Below, in pieces: positions 14,852 through 23,361 of a stretch of DNA of 40,420 nucleotides; the stretch's first letter is position 1, and every line of letters begins with the position of its first letter. The DNA is from a virus. The notes under the pieces were generated by a model. That model did not search any database and was not told the DNA's origin. It saw only the letters and a list, made by a program, of their open reading frames with translations. The translations under genes and the position numbers were made by a program. Where the stretch lies: IMG/VR virus record IMGVR_UViG_3300006919_013513, positions 1-40,420 of that record; one strand, written 5' to 3'.

Positions 14852-16360
14852 CTATTGCATTTGTTCAGGCGATGGAATTTCACCGCTTTTTTGTTCATCT
14901 GCTATTTGATCTTTCATTTGCTTAATATCATCATCATCAAATTGCAACACGTTTTTCATGATCCATTCTTTCGAATAATATTCGCCAACATATTGTTGTA
15001 CTTGATCAAGTAATTGTAACTTACCTTGAAGAAGTTCAGCATCTCTTAATTCGGCAAAGTGATTATCTTTTATATAATCAACTACAATATCATTTGCCCA
15101 TTCTTTCCAATCATCTTCTGTGATAATACCTTTAAGAATAAGTTGTTTCTTAAGAATATTATAAAAGAAATGATTAAAACGAGCTCTTAAACGGTCAATA
15201 AACTTTTGGAATTTAAGCTCATCACGATTAATTTCTGTTGATCTACCTAAAAAGTTTGCGGCTTGATCTTGTTCTAGTCTGGAAATTGGAACATTTAAAG
15301 ATCTATATAGGCGTTTTTGGAAGTAAAGAATATCATCAATCTGCCCTAGGTTCTCACCTCCTGGAAGTGTAGAAATTTCAGTACCTCTACCACCTTCACG
15401 TCTTGGAAGCCAGAAATCTTCTAACATAGACATATGTTTACGATCATCGCGGATTGCGCCAGTGGACGCATCATAAACTAATTTATTACGGTACTTGGCC
15501 ATAATATTTTTCATATATTCTTCAGACTTGCCTTTTGGCAAATTACCAACATCAATATAGAAAATTCTACGTTCAGGTGCTCTAGCTAGTCTATAAATGA
15601 CAAGAGAGTCTTCCATCATACGTAGTTGGTTAATTGGTTTTAATGCTTTATGTAAATGAGAAACAACTCTTTTTCTATGTTCATCTAATAGACCTGAAGT
15701 TACATAAGAAACAGAATCATTTGAAAGTTTTACACCTTGAGTTTGAGCTCCTGGTTTTTCTTGATAGATATAAAATTCGTCAACATTTTTAATAATAGAA
15801 ATTCCAGTATTTGGATCTTTTTCTTTTTGAATTTGTTTGACTTTACGAATTTTAGATGCATCAATAGGTCTAATCTCCTGAATTCCAGCTTTTGGATTCT
15901 TTTCATCTATAACTAAATGATGATACATTCTTCCATCAACATACCAACGCTTGAACATATCATGTCCTTGTTCAGCAAATTGGCACAAACTATAAATGTT
16001 ATCAAATTCATCAGTAATAGTTTTTTTAATATTATCTGGAATTTCAACTTTATCTAAAACTATAGCCACAGATTGTTCTTCTTGAGAAGAAGAAACTGAT
16101 TCATTAACAATATCTTCCACAGCAGCATCAACTTCTGGATGAGTAGCCACGGCTCTATATTGAAGAATTAATTGTCTTTCATCTTTTATGGTTTTATCAC
16201 CATCTACATCAACATATGTGCCATAGTGAGCTCCGGCAGCAGTTACGTATCCAGCACCATCTTGATCCAATGGTGGAACAACAGATGGTAATAGGTCATT
16301 ACTTACTTTTTTAGCTCTTTTTATTTCAAAACCAAATAATTTAAAACTATTATCAGCCAT
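14852..16360 (-). CDS. 20: Portal vertex protein gp20
   Basis: gp20 forms the 12-subunit ring at one head vertex that starts prohead assembly and is the channel for DNA. This 502-residue protein (T4: 524) has the well-conserved T4-family stretches AVATHPEVDAAVEDIVNESV, FKRWYVDGRMYHHLVID, LRMMEDSLVIYRLARAPERRIFYIDVGNLPK, and PISRLEQDQAANFLGRSTEINRDELKFQKFI. It begins the head module. A late promoter and a stem-loop lie in its leader. Confidence 0.97.
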   Translation of the reverse strand: MADNSFKLFGFEIKRAKKVSNDLLPSVVPPLDQDGAGYVTAAGAHYGTYVDVDGDKTIKDERQLILQYRAVATHPEVDAAVEDIVNESVSSSQEEQSVAIVLDKVEIPDNIKKTITDEFDNIYSLCQFAEQGHDMFKRWYVDGRMYHHLVIDEKNPKAGIQEIRPIDASKIRKVKQIQKEKDPNTGISIIKNVDEFYIYQEKPGAQTQGVKLSNDSVSYVTSGLLDEHRKRVVSHLHKALKPINQLRMMEDSLVIYRLARAPERRIFYIDVGNLPKGKSEEYMKNIMAKYRNKLVYDASTGAIRDDRKHMSMLEDFWLPRREGGRGTEISTLPGGENLGQIDDILYFQKRLYRSLNVPISRLEQDQAANFLGRSTEINRDELKFQKFIDRLRARFNHFFYNILKKQLILKGIITEDDWKEWANDIVVDYIKDNHFAELRDAELLQGKLQLLDQVQQYVGEYYSKEWIMKNVLQFDDDDIKQMKDQIADEQKSGEIPSPEQMQ

Positions 16361-16382
16361 AAAAGGAATTCCTAATTAGTTT

Positions 16383-16403
16383 AGAGGGGCCGTTAGCCCC
16401 TCT
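16383..16403. other. Stem-loop in the gp19-gp20 gap
   Basis: AGAGGGGC (16383-16390) pairs with GCCCCTCT (16396-16403) around a 5-base loop. A short T run follows on the plus strand only; on the minus strand the following bases are AAACTAATT. It is therefore not a standard terminator for the minus-strand genes. It falls within the leader of a gp20 transcript started at 16413-16420, where it could protect or process the RNA, or it may stop antisense transcription. Confidence 0.7.
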
Positions 16404-16412
16404 TTTAAATAT

Positions 16413-16420
16413 TATTTATA
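16413..16420 (-). promoter_or_regulatory. T4-type late promoter for gp20
   Basis: Minus strand TATAAATA begins 4 bases after the gp19 stop codon and is 53 bases before the gp20 ATG. The stem-loop at 16383-16403 lies between promoter and gene. Confidence 0.72.
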
Positions 16421-16424
16421 CTAC

Positions 16425-16952
16425 TTATGAAGTAGTACTTGCTTCCCAGTATTGTACTTGGAACTCAACAGTGAATCTTTCAATATCATTTTCTGTTGAA
16501 TATGCAAGATCAATAGGAGAAAGTGCTGTTGGGAAACAACCTTTGAAAACATAAGTTTTCAAAGTGCTTCCATCTTTATCCAGCTGCTCAACATACAGAT
16601 CCTTTTCGTAATCAATAGGATTAGTTAGACCAGTATTTGCACTATGTGCATTCATACCATTCATCCAACGTTCCATTGCGTTACGAACTTGAAAGTTTGT
16701 ATCATTTATAATTGTTGGAGTCCATGTATCAAAAGTACGGTCTCCAGCCATTTTTAACTGTCTTCCACGGAAAGGAACAATAATTGTACCAACTGTAGAT
16801 GCAGGTAATTGAGCTGCTTCACATAAAAATGATGTGGTTTCTACATCTCCTCCAGCATATCCTGGATAAGTGATAGTCGCCTTAAATAAATTAGGGCGCG
16901 CGCCACCTCCACGAAGTTTTGCTTTGAAATCATCAACGCCTAAAACTGCCAT
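16425..16952 (-). CDS. 19: Tail tube protein gp19
   Basis: This 175-residue protein (T4: 163) stacks as hexamers to form the inner tail tube. Family features are LFKATITYPGYAGGDVETTSFLCEAAQLPASTVGTI, VPFRGRQLKMAGDRTFDTWTPTIIND (about 59-84), and a C-terminal strand region ERFTVEFQVQYWE. It lies directly after the gp18 sheath gene, 11 bases apart, with an AGGAGAT ribosome site, and before gp20, as in T4. Confidence 0.95.
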   Translation of the reverse strand: MAVLGVDDFKAKLRGGGARPNLFKATITYPGYAGGDVETTSFLCEAAQLPASTVGTIIVPFRGRQLKMAGDRTFDTWTPTIINDTNFQVRNAMERWMNGMNAHSANTGLTNPIDYEKDLYVEQLDKDGSTLKTYVFKGCFPTALSPIDLAYSTENDIERFTVEFQVQYWEASTTS

Positions 16953-16963
16953 TTTTTATCTCC

Positions 16964-18589
16964 TTATACCTGAATACCGGCGACTTCTTCGAAATCGACC
17001 CCGGTTCTAACAGCTACAAAGTTGAGAGTAATGTAGTTAATAGAACGAGCTGGTTTGATGAAGATGTTAGCAACAAATTCATTTCTGTCGATTACTGCTG
17101 GTGTATTGTTTGTAGTATCACAAACGACACGGAAGTCAGTAATACCTCTACGTCCTTTTACTTCTCTCAAGAATGGCTCAACGATGCTTACAAATTCTGC
17201 TCTTGTAAACTCATCATTGAATTCGAACATTGTGTTCCTTGCTGCTAGAGCAATTGCTCTTTCTATTACCAAGAACAAACGACGTACATTAATACGATCG
17301 AATGCTGATGGTCTGTTCATATGAGTTTTATCGCCAAACAATAGAACTCCTTGTCCAGGAAGATTAGCAACTGGGTTAATCCCTGCTTTATATAGAGTGT
17401 CTCTTTCTGCTTTTGTTGGTGTGTATGCTAGGTTTGTAATACCTAGATATGCACCACGGCGTGCTCCAGCTGGTGAATACCAAGGAGCTGTGTTAGCATC
17501 AGATGCAGCCATAATACCTGCTGTTGAAGATGCGGCTGGAATATTGATGTACTTATCATTGTACTTATCATATACTTTTAACCAGTTGTTATCTACAACT
17601 AGATAAGAAGTGTAAGTATATCCACCGGCTTCTGTTACTGTATTAGTCACAGGTGTGTTATTATTAACTACTGATGCGCTTGATGGTGATGTAACAACAA
17701 CACAATCTTTTCTAGTAGAAGATGCTGTAGTAACAAGATCATTAACAACTGTACGCTGATCTGTTGAATTGCTCATACCAGGAGCAATCAAGAAATCTAG
17801 TTCAATTGTATCTTTATCTTCAAACTTATCAAATCCTGCTAGAGCTTCACTTACTGGGGAGTTGTATGTAGATCTACCCCATGCAAGAGATGCTGAATCT
17901 GATGCATCTGCGAAAGATGAACCATTATACCATAGATATTCTGATCGATCATTAATTACAGATTTTGCATAGTTTGTAGAACCATCTGCGTTTGTTGCTG
18001 TTGAAGTTGTAGATAGATATGCAAATCTTTCTAGAGCTGAATTTGATGTTCCAGTGATCACGCCATCTTCGTCTACGACTAGTACGTGAACTTCACCTGT
18101 ATTAGGTTGTCCATCAAATTCTGCTTTCCAAGTTGCATTTGCTGCAGCCCATCCACTATTGTTGATAACTACGTACTTCAAGCTGTTGCCAATATCTCCT
18201 GGATATTTTGCAACCCAATTACTAAGGCCTGATAAGCCTTCCCAGTGATCTGCGTTTTTGATAAAGTCCGCTGAATCATAGCTACCAACATTTAATCCTG
18301 CTGTAGCATTAGATGAGCTATCTCCTAATGTGCGAACGACTTGTAAAGCATTAGAATATTTTAAAAAATATGCAGCCGAATGAAAGTCGGCTGTATGTGT
18401 GTCATCAGGTGCCCCGAAAGTAGAAGCTAGTTCAGTTTCTGTACTGATTTTAGTAGCTTTACCGACAGGTCCCCAACGAAATTTTCCAGCGTATCCTCCA
18501 GTTGTAGATTGAACATTAGGCACACCGCCTGTGAGATCTACTTCCTTTATGATAATTGCTGGCGATTCGGAAGGTACGCCTACTGCCAT
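16964..18589 (-). CDS. 18: Tail sheath protein gp18
   Basis: gp18 forms the contractile sheath. From the ATG at 18587-18589 the protein has 541 residues (T4: 659) and starts AVGVPSESPAIIIKEVDLTGG, the typical sheath N-terminal arm; the C-terminal part has RPSAFDRINVRRLFLVIERAIALAARNTMFEFND and ends with INYITLNFVAVRTGVDFEEV, the conserved sheath core. The middle (about 110-300) is variable and outward facing. An AAGGA ribosome site lies 8 bases before the chosen ATG; an upstream in-frame TTG lacks support. A late promoter lies 66 bases upstream. Confidence 0.96.
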   Translation of the reverse strand: MAVGVPSESPAIIIKEVDLTGGVPNVQSTTGGYAGKFRWGPVGKATKISTETELASTFGAPDDTHTADFHSAAYFLKYSNALQVVRTLGDSSSNATAGLNVGSYDSADFIKNADHWEGLSGLSNWVAKYPGDIGNSLKYVVINNSGWAAANATWKAEFDGQPNTGEVHVLVVDEDGVITGTSNSALERFAYLSTTSTATNADGSTNYAKSVINDRSEYLWYNGSSFADASDSASLAWGRSTYNSPVSEALAGFDKFEDKDTIELDFLIAPGMSNSTDQRTVVNDLVTTASSTRKDCVVVTSPSSASVVNNNTPVTNTVTEAGGYTYTSYLVVDNNWLKVYDKYNDKYINIPAASSTAGIMAASDANTAPWYSPAGARRGAYLGITNLAYTPTKAERDTLYKAGINPVANLPGQGVLLFGDKTHMNRPSAFDRINVRRLFLVIERAIALAARNTMFEFNDEFTRAEFVSIVEPFLREVKGRRGITDFRVVCDTTNNTPAVIDRNEFVANIFIKPARSINYITLNFVAVRTGVDFEEVAGIQV

Positions 18590-18654
18590 GTTTGTTTTCC
18601 TTTTCCAGTGATCCAATTATAAGTGAACATAATACGGTGATATTCAATTAGTAT

Positions 18655-18662
18655 TATTTATA
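18655..18662 (-). promoter_or_regulatory. T4-type late promoter for gp18-gp19
   Basis: Minus strand TATAAATA starts 4 bases after the gp17 stop and 66 bases before the gp18 ATG. It would drive sheath and tube together. Confidence 0.72.
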
Positions 18663-18666
18663 ATAA

Positions 18667-20286
18667 TTAAAAATTGGTGTGTTTTGGATCAAATCTTATG
18701 TTTCCATCCGGATCTAATACATCTAGAGCCCATGGGCTTTCTTCTGGTTCTATAGGTATATCATCTAATCCATCATCTATAACTCCAAATGGCACCATAT
18801 CTGCTTCAATTTCTGCCATTCTTTGTTTAAACATCATATCTTTTAAATTGATGTCAGTCACGTTCTTAAAATAATCTCCAGTTGCAAAATAACCAAATAA
18901 CACTAAATTCATCATTAAGTCATCATGATTTCCTTCAGATGCTTCAAAGGATTGGCCTTTAGCAACAAAAGTAGATATTTCCATAATAGTATTTTCATCG
19001 TGAATTTCTAATTTATTTTCTTCTAGAATATCTTTAATTGCTGAACATCCAATACGTTTTACTTTACGAGTCATTTCAATTCCAAGAGCATTTGCTTTAA
19101 TGGCTGATTCAATAAACATATTTTCATACTCTAGATCATGATATAAACCATTGCAGACAACCATGCCTTGATCATTAGATTCTATTACTACTATAGATTC
19201 ATTATATAAGTTTGCGTACTTATATATAATATTAGGGAAGAGTAATGGAGAGATAGTGTTGTTGCGATATACAGCAACCTGTTGAAACGGGCGAACGCTA
19301 ATATCGATCAAGTTAAAAGTTGAATAATCCTGTCCTCTTCCTCTCGATACATCTACAGTCATTACATATTGATGATCTTTTTCTGGTTCTTTATATACAA
19401 ATAAAGAATCATTTTCTAATAGATTAGAATGTGGTTTTGCTCTAAAATTAAGCAATGTGTTTCCAGATATTAATGTATCGCCTGTCCCGAAAAATGTATT
19501 TCCAAATTCTTGATCAAATTGCATTTGAGAAGTATTTGATATTGTTTCTTCTTTCCATTTTTCATCGCGTCCTGGAACATCCCACCAATCAACTCTAAAT
19601 GGAATAAAATCATTTGTTCTTTGAACAGCACCTTCCCATATCTTTTGAAATGTATTACCAATGCCATTTGCAGTAGATGTAATAATGATTTTAGTGTCTT
19701 TACCTGAAGAAATAACTGGATATGTTGAGGTATAAAATTCAGCTGCTCTTTCAACAAAAGCAAATTCGTCAAGATAGAGTAAGTTAACAGACATACCACG
19801 AATAGAACTACCAGAAGTTGCAGCTGCAATAATACGAGAGTTATTACTAAATTCTATAGAACCTTTATTTAATGCTTTACATCCTGGTTGTAAAAAGAAA
19901 GGTAGATTCTCAAGTGTCATGGTTACTCGAGATAGCATTTCCCGAGCAGTTGCTCCTTTGTTCGCAAGGATAGCAATTGTTTTTTCTGGGTTAAAAATAG
20001 CAAACCACAACAAATATACTACCGAAGAAATGGATTTACCAGACTGCCGGCATGCTAATACAATATTAAATCTACTTGTGTTAAAGTGGTTGAACATTTT
20101 TTCTTGATATGGATAAAGTTCAAATGGAACTAATCCTTCATCAAGGGATATGATCTTACAATATTCTTTTGCAAAATATGCAGGATCGTTCATACATTTA
20201 GCGTATTCTTTAACTTCATGTTCATTCCACTGTTGAACAACACCATCACGTTTAACGTTAGGGTTGCCAAGATAGGTCTCATTCAT
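18667..20286 (-). CDS. 17: Large terminase subunit gp17
   Basis: gp17 is the ATP-driven packaging motor and the nuclease that cuts the DNA concatemer. This 539-residue protein (T4: 610) has Walker A CRQSGKS (79-85), Walker B LLYLDEFAF with D173/E174, the coupling motif ITSTANG (about 202-208), and a C-terminal RNase H-like nuclease with acidic residues D312 (TVDVSRGRGQDYS), E369 (VIESNDQG) and the HDD at 454-456. The N-terminus overlaps the end of gp16 by 8 bases. All active-site groups appear intact. Confidence 0.97.
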   Translation of the reverse strand: MNETYLGNPNVKRDGVVQQWNEHEVKEYAKCMNDPAYFAKEYCKIISLDEGLVPFELYPYQEKMFNHFNTSRFNIVLACRQSGKSISSVVYLLWFAIFNPEKTIAILANKGATAREMLSRVTMTLENLPFFLQPGCKALNKGSIEFSNNSRIIAAATSGSSIRGMSVNLLYLDEFAFVERAAEFYTSTYPVISSGKDTKIIITSTANGIGNTFQKIWEGAVQRTNDFIPFRVDWWDVPGRDEKWKEETISNTSQMQFDQEFGNTFFGTGDTLISGNTLLNFRAKPHSNLLENDSLFVYKEPEKDHQYVMTVDVSRGRGQDYSTFNLIDISVRPFQQVAVYRNNTISPLLFPNIIYKYANLYNESIVVIESNDQGMVVCNGLYHDLEYENMFIESAIKANALGIEMTRKVKRIGCSAIKDILEENKLEIHDENTIMEISTFVAKGQSFEASEGNHDDLMMNLVLFGYFATGDYFKNVTDINLKDMMFKQRMAEIEADMVPFGVIDDGLDDIPIEPEESPWALDVLDPDGNIRFDPKHTNF

Positions 20287-20617
20287 GATCTATAATTTTT
20301 TCTTTTTCGTTTTTAAGCATTCGTTGCAGATCTGTAGTAGATCCAATGAAAACATTATTTGTGGTTTGCCCTTGTGGTAAAGATAATTTATCGTCCTTTT
20401 TATCAAAGTCTTTTTTCTTTTTATGAAGATCTAGTAAATTACCATTAATATCAGCCACATGCTTCATCATATTGGAAAATACTTCAAATGCTCGAGGGTG
20501 TTCTGTGGCCCTAGCAACTTCCATCATTTCTTCTAAAGCGTCTGAACCTTTAGCAAGCAAATCATGGTAAGTTCTTCTAGCATATTCAAAATCATTATCA
20601 GCAGTATCAGAATCCAT
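20279..20617 (-). CDS. 16: Small terminase subunit gp16
   Basis: gp16 forms a ring that regulates gp17 during packaging start. The call rests on position between gp15 and gp17 and on the central helical pair EYARRTYHDLLAKGSDALEEMMEVARATEHPRAFEVFSNMMKHVAD (about 11-56), which matches the oligomerisation helices of T4-like gp16. At 112 residues it is shorter than T4 gp16 (164), with a reduced C-terminal tail ending in TDLQRMLKNEKEK. Its ATG overlaps the gp15 stop (TAATG). Confidence 0.9.
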   Translation of the reverse strand: MDSDTADNDFEYARRTYHDLLAKGSDALEEMMEVARATEHPRAFEVFSNMMKHVADINGNLLDLHKKKKDFDKKDDKLSLPQGQTTNNVFIGSTTDLQRMLKNEKEKIIDHE

Positions 20618-21405
20618 TATGCACTATCGCCAAAATAAGTTATTGTTTCAGTAAATCCAAAGTCGCTATCAGCTAAGCCGATTACAGATGTTGGGTCAGG
20701 TGTAATTGATATAGTTTCTAGAGCTACATCAGAATCATTCAATCCATTGTCTATTTGATATATATTAGCGTCAACTTTACGAACAACAGCTTGTGATGTA
20801 ATTGGTCCATAAAAATTGGCTTTCATATCAAAGTCTAATGTATAGATAATTGTTCTTCTTTGTTCTTGAGAGCCTTCATAATCATCTGTAAAAGATACTC
20901 CAGTTAAAAGAATAGGAACATCTTCTTTTAAATCCGGATAAGCTGTAATAGGTTTTATTGTTACGCTATATTGTGGTGAAAAATATGGAAAGATTTGTTC
21001 TACAACTTGAAGAGCGTCATCTTGATTTTTAGCGTAAATGCTTAATTGAAATGAAATAGTATATGGAACAAATGCGTTAAATCTATTTCTAGAATTTATT
21101 GAAGAACTTGCTTGAGTGAAATTATTATTTTTCTGCAGCTGTCTAGTTGCATCATAATTAATTCCAATTATTTCAAAAGACATCCGTGGAAGTTTAATAG
21201 ACACATTCTGGTTATCTGTCAGGCTTGGTACTTGACTAATTCTTTCTAAGAATTTTTGTTTTGGACCATATGACAAAGGAACTTTCATTTGATTTATGAC
21301 TGCGCCTGAACTATCTTTTCTTAGCACATACAAATTATTAAAAAGGCTGCCAAAAAGAGCAACACTTTTTCTAATTCTTTCGTGATAAAAATATGTGCCA
21401 AACAT
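20617..21405 (-). CDS. 15: Tail completion / sheath stabiliser protein gp15
   Basis: This 262-residue protein (T4: 272) caps the tail and joins it to the neck. It begins MFGTYFYHERIRKSVALFGSLFNNLYV, very close to T4-family gp15, and has VPLSYGPKQKFLERI (about 42-56) and the FDMKANFYGP segment near 190. It lies 3 bases after the 86-residue unknown gene and one-base overlaps gp16, in the T4 neck order gp13-gp14-gp15-gp16. Confidence 0.95.
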   Translation of the reverse strand: MFGTYFYHERIRKSVALFGSLFNNLYVLRKDSSGAVINQMKVPLSYGPKQKFLERISQVPSLTDNQNVSIKLPRMSFEIIGINYDATRQLQKNNNFTQASSSINSRNRFNAFVPYTISFQLSIYAKNQDDALQVVEQIFPYFSPQYSVTIKPITAYPDLKEDVPILLTGVSFTDDYEGSQEQRRTIIYTLDFDMKANFYGPITSQAVVRKVDANIYQIDNGLNDSDVALETISITPDPTSVIGLADSDFGFTETITYFGDSA

Positions 21406-21408
21406 GGG

Positions 21409-21669
21409 TTAACCCTTATAAATTTCTTGAAGATGTGTCTCAAACTCTTCTACTTTGGCCAGTCTATTTGGCCATAAGATATATTCTTTTTCTGGATTCT
21501 TCTTTAAATTATTTAAAAGAGGAACAATAGCATTATATAATTTATCTAATCTTTCTTGTGTGGTTAATGCTAATTGCTCAGCATCAGTTGCAAGAGCAAC
21601 TGTTTTTTGAACAGCTTGAAGCTCGTCTTCATCGACTGCTGTAAAACCAAAGTCAAATAAATCACTCAT
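21409..21669 (-). CDS. Conserved unknown protein between gp14 and gp15
   Basis: This 86-residue protein has an N-terminal FDFGFTAVDEDELQ, a helical middle, and a C-terminal NPEKEYILWPNRLAKVEEFETHLQEI. The WPNR-containing tail is a pattern I associate with small proteins found at this position in marine T4-like phages. No function is known to me. Its ATG overlaps the gp14 stop (TAATG) and gp15 follows by 3 bases, so it is made together with neck proteins and may be a virion or assembly factor. Confidence 0.75.
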   Translation of the reverse strand: MSDLFDFGFTAVDEDELQAVQKTVALATDAEQLALTTQERLDKLYNAIVPLLNNLKKNPEKEYILWPNRLAKVEEFETHLQEIYKG

Positions 21670-22568
21670 TAGCTAGGGTCTCCAAATGGGTTAGATTCAC
21701 TAAAGTCTAAGAAATCGGTCAATGTATCAAAATATGTATTTTGTTCAGTATTTGATAATTGATTATTTTCAGAAACAAGATTAACATTAGCCACAGAATA
21801 TTTTGTAAGACCTGTTGTATCGTGATCTACAGTTCCTCTTACTGGAAGGCCTGATACAAATGTATGATATAGCCCATCATTTGCTCCAGCGCTGACCACA
21901 CCTAGAATTTGATCAGAATCAGACCAACGAGAAACTTCACCAGACATTTTAACGCCATCACTAAAGGTTTGATTTATTGTTTCACCAATAGTGAATCCAA
22001 AGCTTGCTGAATCTAATGTAAGTTGATATTCGTATCCATAGTTACTTTCAATATCATTTATTTCCTCAATACCAGTATCAATGCTTTCACCACTATATTC
22101 AAACAACTCACAACGAAGTTTAAATGTTGGAAGATCTTTTAACTGATAAAATGGTTGCTCATGTTCAACGTGGACTATCTCAAATAATTTTTTAGAGAAT
22201 GGAATATAAAGTAGATCACCTTCTAATGGCCTAACACCTTCAATATCATTATCATATTTAGCTACCGTTTGTTGCCATCTTTTTTTAGCCATAATAAATG
22301 TAGCTTGATCTCTGATCTCAACACCAAATTTTGTAAATAAGTCTCCTTCGCCATCAAAACCATCTAAGTTTTCAATGTACATTTCAATTTTATATGAAGA
22401 ATTAAAACTTGAATTGGCGTCTTCATTTAGTATATTATCTTTATTAACTATTGTTCTTGGGAGATAATATACGTCTTGCCCATAGATTTGAAGAGATTCA
22501 ATTATGATCTCTTCATATAGCTGCTGTTCAGCTCTGCTACCTTGACTAAAATATCTATTTGTGGCCAT
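21669..22568 (-). CDS. 14: Neck protein gp14
   Basis: gp14 with gp13 closes the filled head at the neck. This 299-residue protein (T4: 256) begins MATNRYFSQGSRAEQQLYEEIIIES and continues with IYGQDVYYLPRTIVNKDNILNE and FTKFGVEIRDQATFIMAKKRW, all typical of the family. It is followed by the small conserved gene and gp15. It starts 3 bases after the gp13 stop. Confidence 0.95.
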   Translation of the reverse strand: MATNRYFSQGSRAEQQLYEEIIIESLQIYGQDVYYLPRTIVNKDNILNEDANSSFNSSYKIEMYIENLDGFDGEGDLFTKFGVEIRDQATFIMAKKRWQQTVAKYDNDIEGVRPLEGDLLYIPFSKKLFEIVHVEHEQPFYQLKDLPTFKLRCELFEYSGESIDTGIEEINDIESNYGYEYQLTLDSASFGFTIGETINQTFSDGVKMSGEVSRWSDSDQILGVVSAGANDGLYHTFVSGLPVRGTVDHDTTGLTKYSVANVNLVSENNQLSNTEQNTYFDTLTDFLDFSESNPFGDPS

Positions 22569-22571
22569 AAC

Positions 22572-23324
22572 TTACCCCACAAAGAAATCTGCTGGCATTT
22601 CATGCTCAGTTCTAATTGCTTCTCTTAATCTATCTAAATCTTGTTGAGCATCTTCATAAATTTGACGGCCATTTAATGTAACTCCTCCAGGAAGTTGCAT
22701 TCCTTCAAATTTTATAAGATTGCTTCCCCATTGTCTTTTAAATAGAGCAGTTGTATATTCCTTTAGCCAGCGATCGTTATAAATTGAAGTGTTGGTAGCG
22801 GGATCTAAAATTTGATAAACTTCTGCAACAATGTAATCATTAGCTTTTATATCTCCATCTTCAAAATCGCCATGAATATAAAGTCTATTTTCTCTTCTAG
22901 AAAATTGAACCTGTGGATAGCCATTTAATTTCATATCAATTAAAGAAAGATATTGTTGCATTTGTTCATAGTATGCCAAATCACCCATATAAGTTTGAAG
23001 ATTAGCAATATCATTTAAATGCAATTGATATTTAATATCAAAAAAATCTTTTGTAATTGAACCGCCTTTAATAGGAAATAATTGAGAAACAAATGTAATG
23101 TTTGAATTTAATGTAATAAATCCATTAGTAATATCGCTAGATGTTACTTGGTGTTTAAGATAAGTTCTTAAAGTAGCGTCAGAGTGAAATTCTTGATAAT
23201 ACTGCAAAGCCTCATCCACACGATCTTCTTGCTGATCAATATCAATATTAATTTCTATTACAGGATCACCTAATGATCTCATGCAATAATCAATTAAACC
23301 TTGTCTAGTAGTTGGATTAGCCAT
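22572..23324 (-). CDS. 13: Neck protein gp13
   Basis: This 250-residue protein (T4: 309) is the head-closure partner of gp14. It opens with TRQGLIDYCMRSLGDPVIEINID (about 5-27), then DEALQYYQEFHSDATLRTYLKHQVT, and has the YTTALFKRQWGSNLIKFEGMQLPGGVTLNG segment (about 190-219) that marks the family. A late promoter is 30 bases upstream of its ATG, so gp13 starts the neck/terminase late transcript. Confidence 0.95.
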   Translation of the reverse strand: MANPTTRQGLIDYCMRSLGDPVIEINIDIDQQEDRVDEALQYYQEFHSDATLRTYLKHQVTSSDITNGFITLNSNITFVSQLFPIKGGSITKDFFDIKYQLHLNDIANLQTYMGDLAYYEQMQQYLSLIDMKLNGYPQVQFSRRENRLYIHGDFEDGDIKANDYIVAEVYQILDPATNTSIYNDRWLKEYTTALFKRQWGSNLIKFEGMQLPGGVTLNGRQIYEDAQQDLDRLREAIRTEHEMPADFFVG

Positions 23325-23353
23325 CGATGAAAAACCTTAATATGTTTTTATTC

Positions 23354-23361
23354 TATTTATA
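23354..23361 (-). promoter_or_regulatory. T4-type late promoter for gp13 and the neck genes
   Basis: Minus strand TATAAATA lies directly after the stop of the preceding gene and 30 bases before the gp13 ATG. Confidence 0.75.
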
